NCBI RefSeq assembly: GCF_014698235.1
Contig: NZ_JACJSP010000003.1
Span: forward strand, 62,001 to 126,000
Origin: Limnothrix sp. FACHB-406
GTDB lineage: Bacteria; Cyanobacteriota; Cyanobacteriia; CACIAM-69d
Reading direction: 5' to 3'
DNA length: 64,000 nucleotides
Below are positions 58,071 to 64,000 of the stretch, in pieces; the first letter of the stretch is position 1, and every line of letters starts with the position of its first letter. The notes below the pieces were generated by a model. It saw nothing but the letters and a program-made list of their open reading frames with translations. It was not told the origin of the DNA and ran no database searches. Made by a program: the position numbers and the translations under genes.

Positions 58071-58367
58071 GCCTTGGAGCATGGATTCAACGGGACTAAA
58101 TCCGATCTAGTCCGAATCAAACCCGATCAAATCCAATCAAACGGTTGATGTTTGGGGGCTAATCAACGGCTAGCGATTTCAGAACAGACATCTCAGCCTG
58201 TTCTCCACGGTGGTGCAACAAAAGTACCGGGGCCCCAAGGAAAGGGGCGATCGACTCGGCAAATTGCAGATCAATTCCCATTACGCGATCGCTAATTTGC
58301 CGATAGGCTATATCGATAATTTCGTAATTCCGTCGATATCCCGATCGATCCTCCCCCGCTTGCCCCC

Positions 58368-60152
58368 ATGAAAATTGCCCTCGCTCAACTGAACCTTGTG
58401 GTCGGAGATTTGGCGGGAAACGCCCGTGCCATCCTCAACGCTGCCCAGCAGGCCAGTCGCCAAGGTGCGCGGCTGTTGGTGGTTCCGGAATTAGCCCTTT
58501 GTGGATATCCACCGCGCGATTTGTTGGCTTGGCCCAGCTTTTTGGAAGCCACCAAACAACAGTTGACCAAGCTGGCCCGTGAGCTGCCGCCTAATCTGGC
58601 CGTGCTGACGGGGACAATCATTGGCAATTTGTTGGCGACCGAAGGTGGAAAAAGTCTCTTTAATAGCGCAGTGCTGATTGATAGTTGTGCCCTGCGGCAT
58701 GTGTTTAGTAAACGACTGCTGCCCACCTATGATGTTTTTGATGAGGGGCGCTATTTTGAGCCGGGTAAAAAAGCGGAATGGTTCACGCTCGATGGCATCA
58801 AAATCGGCGTAACAATCTGTGAGGATATTTGGAACAACAATCAGTTTTGGGGCCGCAAATTCTATGATGTGGATCCCCTGGCAGAATTGGCGGATTGTGA
58901 TGTGGATTGGGTGGTGAATCTGTCCGCATCGCCCTACACGATCGGGAAGCCTCGGTTGCGCGAAGAAATGCTGCAACATTCGGTTTTGAATTATGGTTTC
59001 CCGATCGCCTATGTCAATCAGGTGGGCAGCAATGATGATCTGATCTTTGATGGCACCAGCTTGGTCATCAGTCGCACAGGGGCGATCGCGGCCCGGGGAG
59101 CGAGCTTTGAAACCGGGTTAATCATCACGGAATTTGATCCGGAAACCCGCGATTTTGTGGTCACCGGCCAGGAAGGATCTTGGCCCCACAGCTTGCCCCT
59201 GTTGGCAGATGAGCAACCCCTGCCAGAACAAACTGGATTGCTAGCCCCCCTGGCTCCCAGCACCGATGCGGAACTGTGGTCAGCCCTCGTGTTGGGCATT
59301 CGGGACTATGCCCGCAAATGTGGCTTTCGCAAAATTGTGCTGGGCCTCAGTGGGGGGATTGATTCCACTTTGGTTGGAGCCTTGGCCGTGGCGGCATTGG
59401 GGGCCGAAAACGTTTTGGGCGTGTTGATGCCTTCCCCTTACAGTTCCGACCACTCGATCGCCGATGCCCTGGCCCTGGCGGAAAACTTGGGTTTCCCAAC
59501 CCTGAAACTCCCGATCGGGGACTTGATGGCCACCTTTGAGCAAACCCTAGCGGAACCCTTTGCCCAAACCCAACCGGACGTGACCGAAGAGAATTTGCAA
59601 TCGCGCATTCGCGGCAATTTGTTAATGGCCTTGGCCAACAAATTTGGCTATTTGCTCATTTCCACAGGCAACAAATCCGAAATGGCCGTGGGCTATTGCA
59701 CCCTCTATGGCGACACCAACGGCGGCTTGGCCGCGATCGCCGATGTGCCCAAAACCCGTGTCTATTCCCTCTGCCACTGGCTCAATCAGGGGCAAGTGGG
59801 CGCGGCTGCCTTTGCGCGGTTGGTGTCCCAGGGGGCGGAAATCGTGCCCAGCAACGTACTGAACAAGCCCCCCAGCGCCGAGCTGCGCCCCGATCAACTG
59901 GATCAAGATTCCTTGCCCCCTTATGAAGTTTTGGATGACATTCTCGATCGGCTGGTGAATCGTCGGCAGTCCCTCGCGGATTTGGTGGCCGCTGGTCACG
60001 AGGCGGCCACCGTGCGGCGGGTGATGCACCTTGTCGCTCGGGCTGAATTTAAACGGCGACAAACGCCCCCGGTGCTCAAGGTCAGCGATCAGGCCTTTGG
60101 GGTGGGTTGGCGAATGCCGATCGCCAGTTGCTGGCAGTTGAGCGATGCCTAG
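58368..60152 (+). CDS. nadE: Glutamine-dependent NAD+ synthetase
   Basis: This 594-aa protein has an N-terminal nitrilase-type glutaminase domain with the triad Glu41 (VVPELALCGY), Lys115 (VFSKRLLPTYDVFDEGRYF) and Cys151 (GVTICEDIW). The C-terminal synthetase has the PP-loop LGLSGGIDSTL near residue 330, and STGNKSEMAVGYCTLYGDTNG. It amidates deamido-NAD with ammonia from glutamine, the last step of NAD synthesis. It begins at an ATG. The 297-bp gap before it contains inverted TATCGATA/TCGATATC motifs near 58310-58340. Confidence 0.95.
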   Translation: MKIALAQLNLVVGDLAGNARAILNAAQQASRQGARLLVVPELALCGYPPRDLLAWPSFLEATKQQLTKLARELPPNLAVLTGTIIGNLLATEGGKSLFNSAVLIDSCALRHVFSKRLLPTYDVFDEGRYFEPGKKAEWFTLDGIKIGVTICEDIWNNNQFWGRKFYDVDPLAELADCDVDWVVNLSASPYTIGKPRLREEMLQHSVLNYGFPIAYVNQVGSNDDLIFDGTSLVISRTGAIAARGASFETGLIITEFDPETRDFVVTGQEGSWPHSLPLLADEQPLPEQTGLLAPLAPSTDAELWSALVLGIRDYARKCGFRKIVLGLSGGIDSTLVGALAVAALGAENVLGVLMPSPYSSDHSIADALALAENLGFPTLKLPIGDLMATFEQTLAEPFAQTQPDVTEENLQSRIRGNLLMALANKFGYLLISTGNKSEMAVGYCTLYGDTNGGLAAIADVPKTRVYSLCHWLNQGQVGAAAFARLVSQGAEIVPSNVLNKPPSAELRPDQLDQDSLPPYEVLDDILDRLVNRRQSLADLVAAGHEAATVRRVMHLVARAEFKRRQTPPVLKVSDQAFGVGWRMPIASCWQLSDA

Positions 60153-60229
60153 GGTCATCAAAATTGCCTAGGGGCATGGCTTAAGGGCCTCAGCATTCTC
60201 GGTAAATTTTCCCTTTCCCCGATCGACCC

Positions 60230-60284
60230 TTGACAGTCGTGGGAAAAGTCATGCTAAAGTAGCAACATCTGAACAAACGTTCAG
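60230..60284 (+). promoter_or_regulatory. Metallothionein promoter with SmtB-like operator
   Basis: A perfect -35 TTGACA is at 60230-60235, and a possible -10 TAAAGT at 60255-60260 (19-bp spacer; a shorter spacing to TGCTAA is also possible). Just downstream is the palindrome CTGAACAAACGTTCAG (60269-60284), which would cover the transcription start. TGAAC...GTTCA is the half-site type bound by ArsR/SmtB zinc repressors upstream of smtA genes. No smtB gene is in the window. Confidence 0.65.
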
Positions 60285-60302
60285 CTATTCATCTAAAGCT
60301 GA

Positions 60303-60319
60303 CCTAAGATCAACTTAGG
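60303..60319 (+). other. Small hairpin in the metallothionein leader
   Basis: CCTAAG-ATCAA-CTTAGG forms a 6-bp stem close to the predicted 5' end of the mRNA. The next bases repeat CAACTTAGACCCC / CAACTCAGACCCC. The role is unknown. Confidence 0.35.
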
Positions 60320-60389
60320 TTTCAACTTAGACCCCAACTCAGACCCCAATTTTGAGATCCCCACCTCAAACGCTAATCGCGATCAGGTC

Positions 60390-60557
60390 ATGGCTTGGAG
60401 TCATTTCTGGAACCCCACGCCGGGCCCAGAACTCGGGGAACCTCCCCCTTGGACAACAACCAACGACCCAGCGACGCACCATCCTCGATCGGGGATCTTA
60501 GGGATCTTTAACCCACTCGCCTCACTGCTCAGTGAGATTGCTAGGAGCAACCCATGA
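60390..60557 (+). CDS. Small ORF (55 aa) overlapping the metallothionein start
   Basis: The ORF runs ATG (60390) to TGA (60555-60557). The stop overlaps the smtA start as ATGA, the arrangement of translational coupling. The peptide begins MAWSHFWNPTPGPELGEPPP and contains THHP and a hydrophobic ILGIFNPLASLL stretch. I do not recognise it. An AGG lies only 3 bases before the ATG, so direct initiation would be weak. It fills the 285-nt leader that would otherwise be unusually long. It could be a small metal-related protein, a regulatory upstream ORF or chance. Confidence 0.35.
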   Translation: MAWSHFWNPTPGPELGEPPPWTTTNDPATHHPRSGILGIFNPLASLLSEIARSNP

Positions 60558-60721
60558 CGACGACCACTCAAAAATGTGACTGCGGCCCTTGCCTCTGCAC
60601 CGTGGACTTGGCAACCGCCATCCAAAAAGACGGAAAACACTATTGCAGCGAAGCCTGCGCCAATGGCCATGAAGGCGGCGCTTGCTGTGGCAATTCCGGC
60701 TGCAATTGCGGTCAAGCTTAG
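60554..60721 (+). CDS. smtA: Bacterial metallothionein (SmtA family)
   Basis: This 55-aa protein has ten cysteines at 8, 10, 13, 15, 31, 35, 44, 45, 50 and 52, and His39. The CxCxxCxC start, YCSEACANGH middle and GCNCG end match SmtA of Synechococcus, a cytosolic protein that holds a Zn4 cluster and buffers zinc and cadmium. The second cysteine of the CC pair at 44-45 is one more than I recall in SmtA. AGGAG at 60543-60547 precedes the ATG at proper spacing. It is followed 15 bp later by a family B element that may terminate the transcript. Confidence 0.93.
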   Translation: MTTTTQKCDCGPCLCTVDLATAIQKDGKHYCSEACANGHEGGACCGNSGCNCGQA

Positions 60722-60736
60722 GCTAAGTTTTTGCCG

Positions 60737-60882
60737 TAGGGCCTGTCGTCAAATCGCCTGAAACCCTGATTCCATCGTTAGCAAATCGTGGGTAGCAAGG
60801 GGCTTAAGCCCCTTGTTACGACGACTGGGACATGGAAAATCAATCGTTTCCGCCTGATCCTAGGAAATGACGATAGGCCCTA
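60737..60882. mobile_element. Family B MITE-like element, complete copy (146 bp)
   Basis: The left terminus TAGGGCCTGTCGTCA and the right terminus, read on the minus strand, TAGGGCCTATCGTCA are inverted repeats. The core palindrome CAAGGGGCTTAAGCCCCTTG is at about 60798-60817, shared with family A although the termini differ. There is no ORF. Confidence 0.8.
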
Positions 60883-60901
60883 ATTTCTGACAGTTCGGAT
60901 C

Positions 60902-60923
60902 GGGGCGTGCGGCCGTGCGCCCC
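60902..60923. repeat. Variant of the 28-bp palindrome
   Basis: GGGGCGTGCGG and CCGTGCGCCCC form a palindrome differing from 24577 and 41535 by A-to-G changes in each arm. It follows the family B element by 19 bp. Confidence 0.6.
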
Positions 60924-61597
60924 CTTTGCGGTTTGATATGGCTGTTGATTTTTGATATAGCTGTTGATTCATATTTCTAAACTCACATATAAACTCATTT
61001 TTATATTTTAAATTCACGCTTTTATAGGCAAAGATTGATAGAGACCAATATCGATAGAGATCAAGAGATCAATAGATAATCAGTAAAAAATGATCAGTAG
61101 GTAATCGATAGGTAATCGACAGATGATCAACAGATATTGATATACAGCAACAAATATTGATTAGCGGTGACGTGCGATCGCGCCTTCGTTGGGTCGATCG
61201 ACACAATTTGATCATTTAAGGCCATTACAGTTTAAAAAAGACACAATTGAAGTAGAACCTAAGTTCAAGTGCAGCTTGCCAATTGCCAATTCCTGGTGTG
61301 AGGATCCCGGCTTGCTCAGACCTGTTTCTGGGCCATATCCCTGAGTAATGTCCTTGGGGAATACCTTTGGTGATCTTTCCGAGAAACATTTCTTGGCGGT
61401 ATTTCTGGGAAATTTGCTCGCCAGTTCATTGACTTGCAAGCGTCTGAGGAAGGCCGGGAGTTTCGGCAAATAATTGGGAAGCCTCGAAGGATTCTTGGGC
61501 GGTAATGGTGCTTGATTGCCATCACCCCAGCCTCCTAGTGCAAATGCAGAATAGAAGGTTCCGCCTATTCCAAACTGAGGTGCGGTTCGTTTTTGCT
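60924..61597. other. AT-rich intergenic stretch, 674 bp
   Basis: No supported gene is present. Around 61028-61160, short motifs such as GATAGAGA, GATCAATAGATAATC and GGTAATCGA recur irregularly. Two minus-strand ORFs of 69-85 codons (61212-61525) show no recognisable sequence. The promoter of the sensor gene at 61598 should be near the right end. Confidence 0.5.
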
Positions 61598-64000
61598 ATG
61601 GCACTGAGTGAGACCTTTCTCGATCGCCCAGACATGGGCCACAGCGTTGAGCGATCGCGCGAACAGCGGGCAACGGAAACGGGAAATCTGGCCCAGCGAG
61701 TGATGGAGCGGCTGGCCCGGGGCGATCGCTGGCCGCGCATTGCCCAAGCCGCCCTGCACGATTTGCGGCTGCAGTTGGGGGTGGATGCGGTGTTGATTGC
61801 CCAGCGGATCCATAACCAAGCATTACAGGTGGTTTATGAATCCAGCCGCCCCGACGAGGACAGCCGCTTGGGTGGGGAGTTGCCGTTGCAGTTTCCGCTG
61901 CTGCCGATCACGGTGGTGGAGCCGGTGATCGGTGTGGCAGGGCCGCTGCAAGGGCGATCGCCCCTGCTGTCGCAACATCTCAAGGCCTTGCAAATTCAAT
62001 GTTTTGTGGCGATTCCCATGGCTCCCCAACAACACCATTGGGGTTGGCTCATGGCCGTGCAGTCGGCTCCAGTGCCGCCCCTGTCCATTTTTGCCCAGCG
62101 GGAATTGCAAGCGGTGGCCCTGTCGTTGGCGGTGGGCTTGCGGTTGGAAGGATTGGAGCAGGCCGCCGAAACGCAGGCAGCGGCAGTTCCTGAGCTGGGC
62201 CTGTCGGAGTCGGCCGAATCCAAGGGGTCTGAAGGGGCGATCGAACCGAATCGCTTACAACTTGGATCGACCAAACCAGAATCTATCAGACCAGAATCCG
62301 GCAAACCGGAATCTAGCCAACCTGCCCTTGAGCGCCCCTGGAGCCGATCGCACCTCCCAACCTTGGCCGCCACCGATCGCGCCTTGATCTATCGCAATCC
62401 CGATCGCGATCGGGTCAGTCAGTCCATTGCCCAAGCCTTGCGCCTGACTGAATCGCGCTGGATGGCGGTTTTTCGACTTAATCCTTCTCCTGGCCTAATT
62501 TTGGATGGAGGAGGTTTGATTTTGGAAGCCAATGAAGCCTTCACGCGCTTGGCCGGCTACTTACCAGCAGAAGTGCAAGGCCTCAGCGTGCAGTCACTTC
62601 AGGGATTTTTGCGCGATCGGGACTATCAACAAATTCGCTCCACCATCCAAACCGGTCGCTATTACCAGTCGCCGGAACTGGCGATTCACGATCTCAACGG
62701 CCAGCGCAAATTGGTGCAACTGTCTGCCGCCCCGATCGAGCTGGACGGGCAAGCCTGTTTGTTCTTAGCCTTCCAAGACATCAGCGACCTCCAGCGCCGG
62801 GAAGCCATGTTGCGGGCCTTGGTCGAAGCCACCACCAGCACCGGCAAAGCCTTTTTTGAGAACTGCGTGCGGCTGTTGGCAGAATCCCTGGGCGTTCGCT
62901 ATGCCTTCCTCACCAGCGTCATGGATCATCGATGCCACCAAGCGGAGGTGTTGGCCTGGTGGAATCAAACGGAATGGGGAACCAGCTTTGCCTATTACTG
63001 GACCCATCACCCCTGTGCGATCGTCTTTGGCGGTCAAACCTACACCTGTGGGCAAAGTTTGCAATCCCAATTTCCCCAAGGAACCAACCTGCGCAACCTG
63101 GGAGCCGAAAGCTATGCAGGTGTGCCCCTCCAAGACTCCCAAGGCACAACGATCGGGGCCTTGATTGTGATGGATACGCAGCCGTTGCCCGAGGATCCCA
63201 ACCACATCACCATTTTGCGAATTTTTGCGGCCCGGGCTGCGGCCGAGCTGGAACGGCAACGGGCAAACCGCGCGATTGATCGCCTCAACACGGAATTAGC
63301 GACCCGCGCCGCCGAACAGTCCACCGACCTGGCCCACAGTCAACACATGCTGCAAAAAATGGCCGACGCGAACCCCAACATGGTCTATCTTTACGACCTG
63401 ACCCAGCACCGCACCCTCTACATCAACCATGCGGTGCAGGATATTTTGGGCTACACCCCTCGGGAAATCCAGGCCATGACCAGCGCCATGGTGGTGCGCC
63501 TGGTGCATCCCGACGATTTTGAGCGCTTGGCCCATCACTACGACACCGTTTTGAGCTGCACGGATGGGGAAATTTGCGAGCGGGAATATCGAATGCAGCG
63601 ATCGGACGGGGAATGGCGCTGGCTCTTTGAACGGTTAACGATCTTCTCACGCGATCGCCAAGGTCATCCCACCCAACTGCTGGGCAACATTGCAGACATC
63701 ACCCCCCTCAAGGCCGTTGAAGGAGCCTTGCGCCAACTGAACGAACAGCTAGAACAGCGCGTTCAGGAACGCACGGCCCAACTAGCCGAAAGCCAGCGGT
63801 TTGTGCAGCAGTTGGCCGACTCCACCCCCAACTTGCTCTACCTCTACAACCTGTTGGATCAAGAGTTGGTCTATGTCAATCAAGCGGTGGAAACCCTGCT
63901 GGGCTACTCAGTGCCGGAAATTCAGCGAATGGCCCAAGGCTCCTTTGTGGATGTGCTCCACCCCGATGACTGGTTGGCACTGCTGCAATATGGGCGCACC
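61598..64000 (+). CDS. Multi-domain PAS/GAF sensor protein, truncated by window edge
   Basis: The frame is open for 801 codons to the end of the window. In order there is a GAF-like domain at about 30-190 (ending FAQRELQAVALSLAVGLRLE) and a Ser/Glu/Pro linker with KPESIRPESGKPESSQP repeats. A PAS domain follows at about 300-385 (GGGLILEANEAFTRLAGYL), then a GAF domain at about 395-555, a PAS-PAC at about 575-705 (INHAVQDILGYTPREI, YRMQRSDGEWRWLFERL), a coiled coil, and a further PAS (VNQAVETLLGYSVPEI). A kinase or diguanylate-cyclase output probably lies beyond the edge. The ATG at 61598 is used; an in-frame ATG at about 61544 is an alternative. Confidence 0.88.
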   Translation, partial: MALSETFLDRPDMGHSVERSREQRATETGNLAQRVMERLARGDRWPRIAQAALHDLRLQLGVDAVLIAQRIHNQALQVVYESSRPDEDSRLGGELPLQFPLLPITVVEPVIGVAGPLQGRSPLLSQHLKALQIQCFVAIPMAPQQHHWGWLMAVQSAPVPPLSIFAQRELQAVALSLAVGLRLEGLEQAAETQAAAVPELGLSESAESKGSEGAIEPNRLQLGSTKPESIRPESGKPESSQPALERPWSRSHLPTLAATDRALIYRNPDRDRVSQSIAQALRLTESRWMAVFRLNPSPGLILDGGGLILEANEAFTRLAGYLPAEVQGLSVQSLQGFLRDRDYQQIRSTIQTGRYYQSPELAIHDLNGQRKLVQLSAAPIELDGQACLFLAFQDISDLQRREAMLRALVEATTSTGKAFFENCVRLLAESLGVRYAFLTSVMDHRCHQAEVLAWWNQTEWGTSFAYYWTHHPCAIVFGGQTYTCGQSLQSQFPQGTNLRNLGAESYAGVPLQDSQGTTIGALIVMDTQPLPEDPNHITILRIFAARAAAELERQRANRAIDRLNTELATRAAEQSTDLAHSQHMLQKMADANPNMVYLYDLTQHRTLYINHAVQDILGYTPREIQAMTSAMVVRLVHPDDFERLAHHYDTVLSCTDGEICEREYRMQRSDGEWRWLFERLTIFSRDRQGHPTQLLGNIADITPLKAVEGALRQLNEQLEQRVQERTAQLAESQRFVQQLADSTPNLLYLYNLLDQELVYVNQAVETLLGYSVPEIQRMAQGSFVDVLHPDDWLALLQYGRT

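Noticed and set aside
60401-60715. 104-codon minus-strand ORF
   Set aside because: It is antisense to the metallothionein and its leader. Its frame is a by-product of the Cys-rich smtA sequence.
61212-61525. Minus-strand ORFs of 69 and 85 codons before the sensor gene
   Set aside because: They overlap in different frames and show no conserved-looking sequence or ribosome binding site.

Overview
The window is a piece of a cyanobacterial chromosome. Genes that point there are an NdhM subunit of the photosynthetic NDH-1 complex, MenD (phylloquinone pathway), plant-type glycerate kinase of photorespiration, DUF760, DUF4079 and DUF4330 proteins, a fused CobA-HemD, and an SmtA-type metallothionein. 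The octamer GCGATCGC (HIP1, a cyanobacterial hallmark) and its CGATCG core are scattered densely through genes on both strands. Genes are GC-rich while several long intergenic stretches are AT-rich. I cannot name the genus.

Layout. 0.1-9.7 kb: minus-strand housekeeping and transport genes (inositol-phosphatase-family enzyme, glycerate kinase, ABC exporter, sigma-like protein with DUF760, MFS transporter, Ski2-like helicase). 9.9-20.6 kb: an HD-type protein, an exported pentapeptide-repeat protein, an orphan cellulose-synthase-like glycosyltransferase, DUF4079, FolB, an Ala/Pro-rich membrane protein, and the tetrapyrrole fusion CobA-HemD. 20.8-32.9 kb: YchF, IlvE, release factor 2 with its frameshift site, a TPR protein, a decayed IS630 copy, TopA and CysH. 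33-44 kb: an AarF/UbiB kinase, tRNA-Val(CAC), phosphoglucomutase, a tnpB-only IS605-type insertion just before menD, NdhM, a histidine phosphatase and a RemA-like (DUF370) protein. 44-56 kb: a chemosensory-type cluster. 56-64 kb: a homocysteine-biosynthesis-type (HcyBio) protein, a gamma-glutamylcyclotransferase-like protein, NAD synthetase, metallothionein, and a large PAS/GAF sensor that runs off the right edge.

The most coherent system is the 44.1-56.0 kb cluster: hybrid CheA with a receiver, CHASE3-type methyl-accepting protein, a protein with two CheW domains, CheR with TPRs, a double-GAF histidine kinase and a stand-alone receiver. Its parts list resembles Wsp-type surface-sensing pathways, but no CheB and no diguanylate cyclase lie in it. 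A RemA-like gene, a family controlling biofilm matrix in Bacillus, lies directly beside it.

Non-coding DNA is unusually rich in repeats. There are two MITE-like families with terminal inverted repeats that share the core palindrome CAAGGGGCTTAAGCCCCTTG. A 28-bp palindrome sits between convergent genes. A further dispersed element occurs in two inverted copies 18 kb apart. Many short tandem arrays (7, 14 and 15 bp) also occur. Below the usual ORF size cut-off I found the 55-aa metallothionein and a second 55-codon ORF whose stop overlaps the metallothionein start.
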